This document shows positions 17,493 to 26,032 of a stretch of 53,814 bases of DNA, piece by piece; position 1 is the stretch's first letter, and every line of letters begins with the position of its first letter. The stretch covers positions 1-53,814 of the forward strand of contig CAWUKV010000008.1 of the NCBI GenBank assembly GCA_963923025.1. The letters run 5' to 3'. The stretch is from CAWUKV01 sp963923025 (GTDB taxonomy: Bacteria > Cyanobacteriota > Cyanobacteriia > Phormidesmidales > Phormidesmidaceae). A program made the translations under genes and the position numbers. Under the pieces are notes generated by a model. The model worked only from the letters and a program-made list of their open reading frames with translations. It was not told the origin of the DNA and made no database searches.

Positions 17493-18143
17493 TTAAACGA
17501 GGGCTGGTCGCCTAGCCAGAAGAGTACGCACCTGCTTGTCAGTCGTCTGAGTAAAGTTCTCGTACCAGAGACCGATGGCGTAAAACGGTTCGGGCGTAGC
17601 TAGACAGACCATCTGGATACCTTCAGCGCTGAGCTCTTGGTAGACCGAGCGTGGGGCAATGGGAACAGCTACGACAATCTTCTTAGGTTGCTGAGATCTC
17701 AATACCCGCAGCGCTGCCTTCATGGTGGCTCCTGTGGCCATCCCGTCGTCTACGACAATGACAATGCGATCTCGAATTTGCGGTCGGGGTCGGTTGCCTC
17801 GGTAGACTCGGTCTCGGCGCTGCAGCTCGTGTAGTTCCTGAGTGACCACATGGTCCATGGTCTTGTCGGAAATATCCAACCCGCGCAGCACATCATAGTT
17901 GAACACGCGCACCCCATCTGAGGCAATAGCTCCCATCGCTAGCTCTTTGTGTCCGGGAACACCAAGTTTGCGTACCAGACAAATATCAAGCGGCAGGTTG
18001 AGCGCCTGGGCGACCTCGTAAGCAACGGGCACACCGCCTCGGGGCAGGCCGAGTATGAGCGTGTCTGACCGGTTCGCATAGGCCGTCAGTTGGGTGGCAA
18101 GGGCCCGCCCAGCGTGGGTGCGATCGCGAAATCGAGTTTGCAT
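17493..18143 (-). CDS. Phosphoribosyltransferase-family protein of stress islands
   Basis: From ATG 18143 (ribosome site GGGAGG, 8 nt) the protein has 216 residues. The PRPP-binding loop is VVDDGMATGAT in the usual position, preceded by a PRTase-like N-terminal half (LILGLPRGGVPVAYEVA, LVRKLGVPGHKELAMG). Proteins of this type often sit next to hsp20, usp and P-type ATPase genes in bacterial stress islands, as here; the substrate is unknown. The longer ORF start (18257) is inside MITE copy 3 and is rejected. There is no promoter box of the shared type, so the MITE end may supply its promoter. Confidence 0.88.
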   Translation of the reverse strand: MQTRFRDRTHAGRALATQLTAYANRSDTLILGLPRGGVPVAYEVAQALNLPLDICLVRKLGVPGHKELAMGAIASDGVRVFNYDVLRGLDISDKTMDHVVTQELHELQRRDRVYRGNRPRPQIRDRIVIVVDDGMATGATMKAALRVLRSQQPKKIVVAVPIAPRSVYQELSAEGIQMVCLATPEPFYAIGLWYENFTQTTDKQVRTLLARRPALV

Positions 18144-18203
18144 TGCGTTGACCTCCCTGCACTCAATCGGCGGACTTTCTTCACCGACTGACGCCCCGTT
18201 AGT

Positions 18204-18308
18204 TATAGCTAGCGCCATATAGGTTAGGACACCGAGTACGGCGATCCTGCTTGGCATAGAACCATAGGTTGTCGCAGCCTTGTCCTAAAGGATCTGGCGG
18301 CGGCTATA
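18204..18308. repeat. MITE-like dispersed repeat, copy 3 (reference copy)
   Basis: The 105-bp copy has the clearest inverted ends: left TATAGCTAGCGCCATATAGG continuing TTAGGACA; right, read inverted, TATAGCCGCCGCCAGATCCT continuing TTAGGACA. By eye about 22 of 28 bases match. The TA-flanked ends are what IS630/Tc1-type MITEs show. It provides the last codons and stop of the small gene at 18285-18470. Confidence 0.88.
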
Positions 18309-18470
18309 TTGCCAAACCTCATTTAGAACAGACTGGGTATTGACCCCAACCACCTGTAACAGCGGAATAAACTCTTGGTCACAGAACAAATGCTCAATTC
18401 GTTCCACCGTGTTAACCCAAGAATTCTGGATCTCTCCTAAATGGCAGGCTGTTGCGCTATTGATGGCCAC
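18285..18470 (-). CDS. Small protein, 61 aa, with its 3' end supplied by a MITE
   Basis: GTG 18470 has a strong ribosome site (GGAGGG, 8 nt) and lies behind promoter box 9, so it is probably expressed. The body (GEIQNSWVNTVERIEHLFCDQEFIPLLQVVGVN) reads like real protein. The last eight codons (QYSRRQIL) and the TAG are MITE sequence, so the original C-terminus has probably been lost or changed by insertion. The frame is open for about 25 codons upstream of GTG but lacks another start. Family unknown. Confidence 0.5.
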   Translation of the reverse strand: MAINSATACHLGEIQNSWVNTVERIEHLFCDQEFIPLLQVVGVNTQSVLNEVWQYSRRQIL

Positions 18471-18555
18471 TGGGCCAACCCTCCGGCTGATCCAACCATC
18501 TGGCTGTAGCGAACGGTACTCAGTATCGTCGTAAACCGCCTAAAATCCCAACTAC

Positions 18556-18588
18556 ATCCTAAATAGAAAATCTGAGGACTTTGTGAGG
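18556..18588 (-). promoter_or_regulatory. Stress-island promoter box 9
   Basis: Minus strand CCTCACAAAGT then CCTCAGATTTT, the cleanest tandem repeat of the set, with -10 TAGGAT at 18556-18561. It lies just past the stop codon of the synthase-like gene and faces the small ORF starting at 18470. Confidence 0.8.
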
Positions 18589-18589
18589 G

Positions 18590-19504
18590 CTAATCTGCAA
18601 CACCAGGAAAAGCAATCGACCGCCACCAAGCCGTCCCAAGAGCCTTGGCTTTCCATCTGAGAGGAACATGGGGACGGGTACCAAATACCTGGTATCCGTC
18701 TCTTTCAATTGCTCTCAGATCCTGGCAATAGCAGATCAACGCGGCCTCAATCGACCAGCGGCAGGTTCTAGGAAGCGCTACCATTTCTTGTTCTGCCCAG
18801 TCATAGAGGGTTTGTGCGCGCTCAATCTCGTAGCTCATTAAGGCAAGCCATCGATCATCGACAATGGACTTAAACACATTCTGTTCTGGATAGTCGAATC
18901 GGTCAAGATCGGCAAGAGGAAGATAAATCCGTCCTCGTTTAGCGTCTGAGCCCACATCCTGGAGGATGTTTGTCAGTTGCATGGCAATCCCTAAAGTTTC
19001 TAGACCTGCCGCCGTAGCTGCTTCAGAACTGGCACCAAGGACATAAGCAGACGCAGCACCGACAGTACCGGCAACCCGGTAGCAGTACAGGCGTAAGTCT
19101 TCCCAAGTAGGATAGCGATCGAGGGCTAGATCCATCTGCTGGCCCTTGAGCATGTCTTGAAACAGCACGATAGGAATATGGTAGCGCTGGACAGCTTCAA
19201 TTAATGCAATGTCGGTAGGGATTGCAGGCTCAGATAGCGAGAACAGATCCTGTAACTGTTCAACCCAGTTGTTTAGTTTGGTTTGCTTCACTGACAGCTC
19301 GCCCGGGCCGTCAATAATTTCGTCCTTTTGACGAAACCAGGCGTAAATAGCCCATAGGGCCCGTCGCTGGGGCGGGGCAAGCAGAAACGACCCGGCGTAA
19401 AAAGTGCGGTCGTAAGTGGCCACAACCTGCCGACAGCGCTCAACAGATTCTGTTAGAGAGACTGTCGGGTTGCTCTCGATGTTAGATGAACCTAACTTTA
19501 GCAA
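18590..19504 (-). CDS. Squalene/phytoene synthase-family protein
   Basis: The 304-residue protein has both Asp-rich motifs of trans-isoprenyl head-to-head synthases: DEIID (61-65) and DVGSD (183-187), the latter followed by KRGRIYLP. Members join two C15 or C20 diphosphates to make squalene or phytoene. The tryptophan-rich YAWFRQKDEIID differs from what I recall of the main cyanobacterial CrtB, so it may be a second synthase or a squalene-type enzyme. A TTG at 19504 with GGAGGGGG 6 nt upstream sets the start. With the CrtI/RetSat-like flavoprotein it hints at a stress-linked isoprenoid product. No promoter box of the shared type is seen. Confidence 0.85.
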   Translation of the reverse strand: MLKLGSSNIESNPTVSLTESVERCRQVVATYDRTFYAGSFLLAPPQRRALWAIYAWFRQKDEIIDGPGELSVKQTKLNNWVEQLQDLFSLSEPAIPTDIALIEAVQRYHIPIVLFQDMLKGQQMDLALDRYPTWEDLRLYCYRVAGTVGAASAYVLGASSEAATAAGLETLGIAMQLTNILQDVGSDAKRGRIYLPLADLDRFDYPEQNVFKSIVDDRWLALMSYEIERAQTLYDWAEQEMVALPRTCRWSIEAALICYCQDLRAIERDGYQVFGTRPHVPLRWKAKALGTAWWRSIAFPGVAD

Positions 19505-20043
19505 TTCTAACCCCCTCCGCTGTCTACGTTTTTCAGACTCTTCTTACAGCTGGTTTGGTAGCCTCCGACAGCTCAACGATTTTCTCAAAGCGATAAATCT
19601 GGACATTGAGTTCATCTGACGAAGGGTATACCGGTAAATCTCCAGAGTTTAATAAAACGGTTGAGAGTCAAAGCCAATTTTTAACGTTTGAATCAGAGGA
19701 AAAGGCTTGAATCTTCTGTCAGGCAGCACTCCGAAAAAATCTTTCTATCTTCTAGACTAGACACAAGTTATAAGGAAGTTATGACGATCCAATGGGGCTT
19801 CTCTGTGCATAGGCGACAGATAATGGTAACTAAGCTGCATTGCTAAGCCCCTTAGGGCAGCAGCACGAACAGCTTGAATCACACAATGCTGGCAAACACC
19901 TCCATCCACCAAGGCCAAAGATCCCCGGCGTCGCCCGCCTGAGCTTGGTTTTGTGGAGTGTATCGGTCCCAAGCGGCATACCGAGAACGTCCCCATGACC
20001 TGCCATCACAAGCGCGTCTGCACTATCAATCAGGACGACCTTG
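19505..20043. other. 539-bp gap with possible decayed coding sequence
   Basis: On the minus strand, two frames together look protein-like between 20040 and 19760. One carries VVLIDSADALVMAGHGDVLG; a shifted frame then carries LALVDGGVCQHCVIQAVRA. This could be a frameshifted remnant, but no family is certain. I see no RNA gene, box or strong hairpin here. Confidence 0.25.
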
Positions 20044-22734
20044 CTACGGATCGTAGCCCAGAGGCTGGCTTCGATGATGCCTGACACCTAGCCAGCGAAC
20101 AAATTTATGAAGCTCAATCGGTATCAGTATTGTCAGGCTAAGGAGAATCAGGATAATCCAGGTCTGGAGGCTAACCGGTTCGATGGCAAGCAGGATTTGC
20201 CCCACAGGTAGATGCATCATCACCATATGAACGAAAAAAGCGGTAAGTGTACCCATCAGCAAAATCGGGCTGCGTAGTGGTGATAGGCGAAAAATAGACT
20301 GATTTTCGGAGCGGCAGTTGCCAATATGTACGATTTCAAACAAAACCATCAACAACAGCAAACTGTTACGGGCAGCGGGCACAGACTGTCCAGATTTGAG
20401 TAGCCAACTATAGGTGATGAACCCGACAATGCCCATAAGGAAAGCAGCCAGCAGCGTTCGTTCTACCATTAGCCGGTTAAAGATGGGCTCACGGGGCGCT
20501 CGCGGACGGCGGCGCAGGGCGTCCTCCTCACCAGGTTCAAAGGCCAACGCCACATCTTGAATGCCGTTGGTCACCAGATTGAGCCAGAGGATCTGTACCG
20601 GTAGTAACGGCAGCGGTAGCCCCCTAGACACTGCCAACCCCAAGAGAATGATTTCAGCAGCTCCGGTGGAGACCAGCAGGTAAATCACTTTGCGAATATT
20701 GTCGTAAGCGATACGGCCTTCTTCGACCCCAGCAACAATGGTGGCGAAGTTGTCATCGCTGATGATCAGCTCAGCAGCTTCGCGGGCCACATCTGTACCG
20801 GCTTTGCCCATTGCAACACCAATGTTGGCAGCGCGCAGGGCCGGGGCATCGTTGACACCGTCGCCTGTGACGGTCACAAAGTGCCCAGCGGCTCTGGCGG
20901 CATTGACCAGCTGAAGCTTTTGATGGGGGGCAATGCGGGCAAAAACGCATGTGGTCTGTACTAGCTGTTGTAAGGCTTCGGGGGGGTAGTCAGCCAGCAT
21001 TTGACCGGTAACTACCTGACTAGACTGAGTAGCTAGGTCAAGGCTACGGGCGATGGCTAGCGCAGTAGCCGGATGATCGCCCGTGACCATCCAAACAGCA
21101 ATACCCGCAGCATGGCAGGCTGCGATCGCGCTTTTTACCCCCGGTCGTAGCGGGTCAATCATGCCTACAAAACCCAACAAGGTCAGGTTTGTTGGTTCGG
21201 GTGGAACGCCAGCTGGATCGAGACCGTTGGGAACAATCCCCTCAGCCAGAGCCAAAACTCGGTAGCCCTGCGCAGCCATCTGCTGCGCGTGTGACCAGGC
21301 ATCCGAAGCGGTCTGACACATGGTTCTCAACCGCTCGGGAGCCCCTTTTAGCAACACGTGTAGCTGGCCATCAATGGTGTGATAAGTGGCGGCAAACTGG
21401 TGTTCGGGTTCAAAGGGAATTTCGTTAACTTGGGGACACCGGCTCAGTGTGGTTTCTCGCTGCCAGCCTAGCTTGTGCGCTAAGGCCAACAGCGCAATTT
21501 CAGTGGGGTCACCGCGCCAGGTCCAGTGACCGTCGGCATGGTGCAAGTCGGCCTCGTTACAGAGGACTGAGGCCCGCGCAATCCGATCGAGCGGAACAGA
21601 ATCGGGCGTAATCGGCTGCCCCTGGTCGAGCACCTGACCCACCGGTGTGAAGCCTTCCCCCGTGACCTCGAACTGGTCGCCGTTGGGCAAACAGATTTGT
21701 CGTACCGTTAGCTCGTTGCAGGTGAGCGTGCCGGTCTTGTCGCTAGCAATCAGGGTACAGCTGCCCAGCCCCTCGACCGCAGGCAGGCGGCGCACAATCA
21801 CTCCCCGTCTGGCCATGCGGCGGGTAGTCACGGCCAGCGCCACCGTCAGTGCCACTGGCAACCCTTCTGGAATAGCTGATACAGCCAGGGCAACGCTGAA
21901 CAAGAACATGTCTAGCCAGCTGTAGCCGTGCTGAACAATGCCGACCAGGGCGATGCCAACAGCGGCAACCACAACCGACAGGGCAACAACGCGGCTAAAC
22001 TGCTCCATCCGCTTGAGCAACGGCGGTTGCCCGCCCATTGCCGACATCATGTCCAATGCCAGCTGACCGACAGTGGTGGCTGCGCCCGTTGCCACAACAA
22101 CCCCCCGCCCACGACCGCGAACAACCATTGACCCGGCATACACCATGTTAAGACGGTCTGCTAATGGCGTAGCGTCTGTGCCGGTCCAGTTAGCCCGCTT
22201 GAGGACGGTAAGCGATTCTCCTGTCAGTAACGACTCGTCAATTTCTAAGTTGTGGGTACGAAGCAGCCGCAGGTCAGCCGGAATTCGCTTGCCAGATTCG
22301 AGCCAAACCACATCACCTGGCACCACCGCTTCGGCCTCAATTTCGCAAACCTCTCCGTCACGCATGACAGCGGCCCAAATCTTCAAGAGCTGCTGTAGCG
22401 CCTGACTGCTCCGCTCTGCTCGCCATTCCTGGTATCCTCCGATCACCGCGTTCAATACTAGAACGGCAACAATAAACCCTGCGTCCTTAAGATCGCCCAC
22501 GGCAGCAGAAACCGTAGCAGCAATGCCCAGAATATAAATCAGTGGGCTGCGAAACTGACGTAATAAAATCTCGTTCCAGCCAGGCGGAGACTGCTGTGGC
22601 AGATGATTGGGGCCAGTCTGCTGAAGCCGTTGCTGGGCTGCAGATTGGGTCAGGCCGCCAGGGGTTGATTGCAGGCGGTCAAGAACGGTGCCCGGGGGGA
22701 GTGCATGCCAGGCGGTCGGAGAGGGAGGAGTCAT
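20044..22734 (-). CDS. P-type cation-transporting ATPase (P2 type)
   Basis: The 896-residue protein has all the P-type landmarks: TGES (171-174) in the actuator domain, the phosphorylated Asp332 in DKTGTLT, MVTGDHPATA and GDGVNDAPAL in the nucleotide/phosphorylation domains, and about ten membrane helices. PEGLP (289-293) in helix 4 is what Ca2+-type and related P2 ATPases carry; there is no heavy-metal Cys motif. Helix 6 reads NLVTNGIQD, so the ion (Ca2+, Na+ or other) is uncertain. In stress islands of other bacteria such ATPases (for example mycobacterial CtpF) sit beside Hsp20 and Usp genes. No clear ribosome site. Confidence 0.93.
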   Translation of the reverse strand: MTPPSPTAWHALPPGTVLDRLQSTPGGLTQSAAQQRLQQTGPNHLPQQSPPGWNEILLRQFRSPLIYILGIAATVSAAVGDLKDAGFIVAVLVLNAVIGGYQEWRAERSSQALQQLLKIWAAVMRDGEVCEIEAEAVVPGDVVWLESGKRIPADLRLLRTHNLEIDESLLTGESLTVLKRANWTGTDATPLADRLNMVYAGSMVVRGRGRGVVVATGAATTVGQLALDMMSAMGGQPPLLKRMEQFSRVVALSVVVAAVGIALVGIVQHGYSWLDMFLFSVALAVSAIPEGLPVALTVALAVTTRRMARRGVIVRRLPAVEGLGSCTLIASDKTGTLTCNELTVRQICLPNGDQFEVTGEGFTPVGQVLDQGQPITPDSVPLDRIARASVLCNEADLHHADGHWTWRGDPTEIALLALAHKLGWQRETTLSRCPQVNEIPFEPEHQFAATYHTIDGQLHVLLKGAPERLRTMCQTASDAWSHAQQMAAQGYRVLALAEGIVPNGLDPAGVPPEPTNLTLLGFVGMIDPLRPGVKSAIAACHAAGIAVWMVTGDHPATALAIARSLDLATQSSQVVTGQMLADYPPEALQQLVQTTCVFARIAPHQKLQLVNAARAAGHFVTVTGDGVNDAPALRAANIGVAMGKAGTDVAREAAELIISDDNFATIVAGVEEGRIAYDNIRKVIYLLVSTGAAEIILLGLAVSRGLPLPLLPVQILWLNLVTNGIQDVALAFEPGEEDALRRRPRAPREPIFNRLMVERTLLAAFLMGIVGFITYSWLLKSGQSVPAARNSLLLLMVLFEIVHIGNCRSENQSIFRLSPLRSPILLMGTLTAFFVHMVMMHLPVGQILLAIEPVSLQTWIILILLSLTILIPIELHKFVRWLGVRHHRSQPLGYDP

Positions 22735-23160
22735 TGCGATCGCACATCTAGACTATGCTTTTATCAACTTACCGTTAGCTTATCAAGGTCACCGACTACA
22801 ACTCCTCCTTGCCTTTGTGGATGGTCTGACGGGTTTAGCGCTGTTTGGGCAGAAGTAAGCTCTGGGGAGGACGGAACAACACATTTGTTAATAAACACCT
22901 GACAAACTGTCCCAGTGCACTGCTCAACCGCTCTCTTTTCAAAATATACTGAAATCGAGCTAAGGGCAGAAAGACTCGCGCTAGATATCGGCTCTTTCTA
23001 ACAGCCAGCCGTCGCAACTGCCGTGCGATCATAGCAGCTCGACAGCATCACGACAGCTCTCCATCGAACGTGGGCCGGCAGTAGGGAGGAGACTGGGCAG
23101 CGCGGGCACATCCGCAAAGTAAATCATGCAGGGTCGATAGATTGTTCAAGAGGAGGAGCT
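22735..23160. other. 426-bp gap, no gene seen
   Basis: Between the divergent ATPase and 64-aa genes. I see no convincing ORF, box of the shared type or hairpin. A single TCA half-site at the right distance from TAGATT occurs near 23.13 kb but lacks the first repeat. Confidence 0.5.
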
Positions 23161-23355
23161 ATGTTGTACTCGCATGACGAAGGAGATCGCATATACAGAG
23201 TGTTTAGCAAGTTAGCGCTAATCCCGCTGCTCTTACTCCTGTCAGCAACAGCTGTAGTGCAGCTGATGGTCCTGGAAGTTGGCCCATTTTCTCAGCCGGA
23301 GACAGAGATAGGGAACTCTCCAAACTGGATTGAAGACCTTGAGGTTACGCCCTAG
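23161..23355 (+). CDS. Small single-pass membrane protein, 64 aa
   Basis: ATG 23161 directly follows a near-ideal ribosome site (AGGAGG). An N-terminal charged stretch (SHDEGDRIYRVFSK) leads to one membrane helix (ALIPLLLLLSATAVVQLMVL) and an acidic tail. Family unknown. It may be an envelope or regulatory microprotein of the stress island; MITE copy 4 and a hairpin follow. Confidence 0.65.
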   Translation: MLYSHDEGDRIYRVFSKLALIPLLLLLSATAVVQLMVLEVGPFSQPETEIGNSPNWIEDLEVTP

Positions 23356-23484
23356 CTAGCCTATTAAAGAAGTTTTTCAGCAAGGCTGTCGTTTTATGTC
23401 TTATCCTTCGCAACTTGTCATGTAATCATCCAGGATCATCCAGGATCTTGCCCACACCTCGATACTGCTGGGGCAGAACACAGG

Positions 23485-23589
23485 TATAGCAGCCGCCAGA
23501 TCCGTTAGGACAAGGCTGCGACGCCATTTCGTTGCATGCCAAATGAGATCACCCTACTCGGTGTCCTAACGTAAATGGCGATGGTTATA
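23485..23589. repeat. MITE-like dispersed repeat, copy 4
   Basis: The 105-bp copy starts TATAGCAGCCGCCAGATCCG and ends TAAATGGCGATGGTTATA. It is in the same orientation as copies 1 and 6. Confidence 0.85.
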
Positions 23590-23605
23590 TTACCAAACTT
23601 ATAGC

Positions 23606-23644
23606 AAGTTTCAATCGGACTAAATTGTAATCCGATTGAAACTT
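23606..23644. terminator. Perfect hairpin, probable terminator
   Basis: AAGTTTCAATCGGA (23606-23619) pairs with TCCGATTGAAACTT (23631-23644) over 14 bp with an 11-nt loop, followed by TCACCTCA. The stem is AT-rich and no long T-run follows, so its strength as a terminator is uncertain. Confidence 0.5.
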
Positions 23645-23874
23645 TCACCTCACTTAACTTACTGTTCTATCGAGCCATTATCTGAATACAACAAGTCATG
23701 TGAGCAACACTATAGTTGGCTGCTGAGATCCTGACAAAAGGCTTCGGCTTTAAACACTTGCACCTCGTAAACGCTGAGGGCAAACCCCAACTAATCAGCG
23801 GGCTCCCTACCGGATCTCCAGTTGGTATTCAAGATCAACAGTCTGAGCTCGCCTAGTACCGTAGCTGCAGTGTT

Positions 23875-24141
23875 TTATTCCATTTTGTTCATCAGGTCTT
23901 CGATTTTCTTTCGTTCCCAGCCTGAACTAAGCCAGCCGCTACCAAATACACTAGCGGCATGGACAACAATACCAATGCCCCAGCCAAACAGTGGCCAGAA
24001 GAACCACCAGGCGCCTCCAGCCAGCAGATCAATCAAGAACAGCAGCCCCATAACGCCGCCGTAGGTCGCAAAGTGGCTGTAGAACCCTTTGACTTCATTG
24101 ACGCGCTGCTTGGCTCGACGATATCTGTCATCACTAGTCAT
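23875..24141 (-). CDS. 2TM-domain protein, 88 aa
   Basis: ATG 24141 has AGGAGGTGA 6 nt upstream. The protein has a basic N-terminus (YRRAKQRVNEVKGFYSH), two membrane helices (GGVMGLLFLIDLLAGGAWWF and PLFGWGIGIVVHAASVF) and a charged C-terminus. This is the layout of the small 2TM-domain family, whose members sometimes form the anchor of histidine kinases; no kinase is fused here. Box 10 drives it after a ~180-nt leader. Confidence 0.85.
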   Translation of the reverse strand: MTSDDRYRRAKQRVNEVKGFYSHFATYGGVMGLLFLIDLLAGGAWWFFWPLFGWGIGIVVHAASVFGSGWLSSGWERKKIEDLMNKME

Positions 24142-24327
24142 TATGGTCACCTCCTGGATCGAACCAGTTGAATCTAAGGAATGCATCCCAGTCGTGCAAG
24201 TCCAATCTTGAGATAGCTTCTCAAGCCGCACAATAAGGCTTCTAGCCTCGAGCATTCATACTCATTGCAAAATTGAGATGCACCAATCTAAGGCAGTTTA
24301 CGGTCAACCTCTCTTCCTAACGCCACA

Positions 24328-24360
24328 ATCTTAGAATAAGAATATAAGGATTTTGTGAGG
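24328..24360 (-). promoter_or_regulatory. Stress-island promoter box 10
   Basis: Minus strand CCTCACAAAAT then CCTTATATTCT, with -10 TAAGAT at 24328-24333. The second repeat has TTA in place of TCA. It is the last copy on the right. Confidence 0.65.
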
Positions 24361-24544
24361 AGACTGACTACCTTGATGTGTTTTGTATTGACCTACTTGC
24401 TGAGCTGTTCAAATATCCAAAACGATGAGGGCGCTTGGATGGAGTGGAGCCCTCTAGCCAACATCCCGATTGCCTAGCGTTGGTTCGACCACCGCCATTC
24501 CCACCAAAACTCTGCACCAGAATGGCAGCGACAGGCCCATTGCT

Positions 24545-25201
24545 TCAGCGCTGTTTTTCACTGTTCTGCTTGGCCCGATCCTCATCGGTAAAGGCAACAC
24601 CCGGCTTCCGGGCTGCTCGGTAGTCAGCAATTCTGGCCGAAGCAGACTTCCAGACCGACGCTGTACCGCGGGCATTCTTGTCAAAAGCCATGGCAGCGCT
24701 GGCCTTTACCCCACTGGCTAAAGCATCGTTAATAGCGCCCAGATCAGCACTCAAGAAAACGAACTGCCAGTCGTCATTATCTTGCTTATCTTTGATCATG
24801 CTGCGCACCTGCTCAGCGCGAAACTCTCGGCTAGCATTTTCCTGTCCATCGGTAATCACCACAACTACGACACGGGCCGGGCGCTCCGTCTCTGCCATCT
24901 GCAGCAGGTTTTGTTCTAGGTCGTTGATGCAGCGACCCATTGCATCTAGCAGCGGCGTACTGGCGCGAGGGACAAACGTCGCCTTCGTGAGCTCTGGCAC
25001 AGACTGGATAGCCCGGAAGTTATAGACAACCTCGTAAGGATCTTTGGAGTCAAACTGAACTAGGGTCAGAGTCGCTAGGTCGGGCTCAGTCTTTTGCTGG
25101 CTAAGAAACGCATTAAAACCGCCAATCGTATCTTCGCGGATAGACTGCATTGAACCGGTACGGTCGAGCAAAACGGTAATATGCGTGTAGTTTTCTTTCA
25201 T
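24545..25201 (-). CDS. von Willebrand factor A-domain protein
   Basis: The 218-residue protein is a single VWA domain. The metal-site motif is DRTGS (13-17), a DxTxS form of DxSxS; the other site elements are in RASTPLLDAMG and VVITDGQEN. There is no signal peptide, so it is cytoplasmic. Such stand-alone VWA proteins act as scaffolds or in stress/tellurium-type systems; no partner AAA+ ATPase is adjacent. No shared promoter box is found, so it may be outside the regulon. Confidence 0.9.
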   Translation of the reverse strand: MKENYTHITVLLDRTGSMQSIREDTIGGFNAFLSQQKTEPDLATLTLVQFDSKDPYEVVYNFRAIQSVPELTKATFVPRASTPLLDAMGRCINDLEQNLLQMAETERPARVVVVVITDGQENASREFRAEQVRSMIKDKQDNDDWQFVFLSADLGAINDALASGVKASAAMAFDKNARGTASVWKSASARIADYRAARKPGVAFTDEDRAKQNSEKQR

Positions 25202-25324
25202 ATAGGGTTGCGTGTCCTCGTAATGTCTCTAATTTCTACATTGGACTAGCGCTGCTCTACGGAAAACGATGAAAAACGGATAGGCCTAGCATCAACAGTT
25301 GCCCTGTTACGCGGTGATGAAAAA

Positions 25325-26020
25325 TTACGACAGGAAATCGCTATAGCCCTGAGCTAAATCCTGCTTTCCACTCTCCTCAATAATCGTGCCGTGGGCCATC
25401 ACAACGCGATCAAAGTCCCACGCTAACACTGGCCTAAGAGAGGTTTGAATGGATTCGCGGGGCGAAACAATGCGTTCTAACAATGACGGTCGTAGACGCT
25501 TGTAGCTGCCTAGAAGCTGCATAGCAAACTGCGTTAGGGCCGGGTAGGTTTCATCAAAGTGGAAAGCCGCATCGGTCACAATCAACGTTCGACTGGCCGC
25601 GTGAAGAAAAACACACTCATTGAAATCATCAATGCCGTTGAGACCTAGCGTCTTTAACCCCACAAAGAATTGGTGGGCCAAACCGGACCAAATCGGCGTG
25701 TCTGAATCGATGATATTATCTACAGGAATGTCTGGCTTTTTCTCTTTTAGCCCAGGGACGGACCACAAAATTGCATTGGGGTAAGCCGTCTTGAAGTCGG
25801 CTGCAAATAGGTAGTGATAAAGATTTGGCACAATGATATGCGAGACTATACCAATCGCATCAAGCTGGGCAACTAGCTTGGGCTCAGGCGCAACAGCAGA
25901 AATCACTGCCAGCTGATCGTTTTGAAGTCTCACAACGGTCATACGCGTGCCAACGCTGACGCCCAAATAGCGCAGCGATTGATCTGCCACCCATAGATCT
26001 TGTTCCAGTTGTCTCAGCAA
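25325..26020 (-). CDS. DUF4336-family protein
   Basis: The 231-residue protein opens with LEQDLWVADQSLRYLGVSVGTRMTVVRL and has HIIVPNLYHYLFAADFKTAYPNA and TLIVTDAAFHFD. It resembles a metallo-beta-lactamase-like DUF4336 fold, in which several metal ligands are changed, so hydrolase activity is uncertain. It lies 12 bp behind the thiOG stop on the same strand, probably in that transcript. Function unknown. Confidence 0.75.
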   Translation of the reverse strand: MLRQLEQDLWVADQSLRYLGVSVGTRMTVVRLQNDQLAVISAVAPEPKLVAQLDAIGIVSHIIVPNLYHYLFAADFKTAYPNAILWSVPGLKEKKPDIPVDNIIDSDTPIWSGLAHQFFVGLKTLGLNGIDDFNECVFLHAASRTLIVTDAAFHFDETYPALTQFAMQLLGSYKRLRPSLLERIVSPRESIQTSLRPVLAWDFDRVVMAHGTIIEESGKQDLAQGYSDFLS

Positions 26021-26032
26021 GAAGAAGCGCTC

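Larger units (their letters stand above)
23356..23874. other. 519-bp gap holding MITE copy 4 and a hairpin
   Basis: It contains a short ~10-bp tandem repeat (ATCATCCAGG, near 23426-23450), MITE copy 4, the hairpin at 23606 and then about 200 bp with nothing I recognise. Confidence 0.6.

Noticed and set aside
23100..23140. Half of a stress box before the 64-aa gene
   Set aside because: Only one TCA triplet fits (with TAGATT at the right distance); the first repeat is absent.
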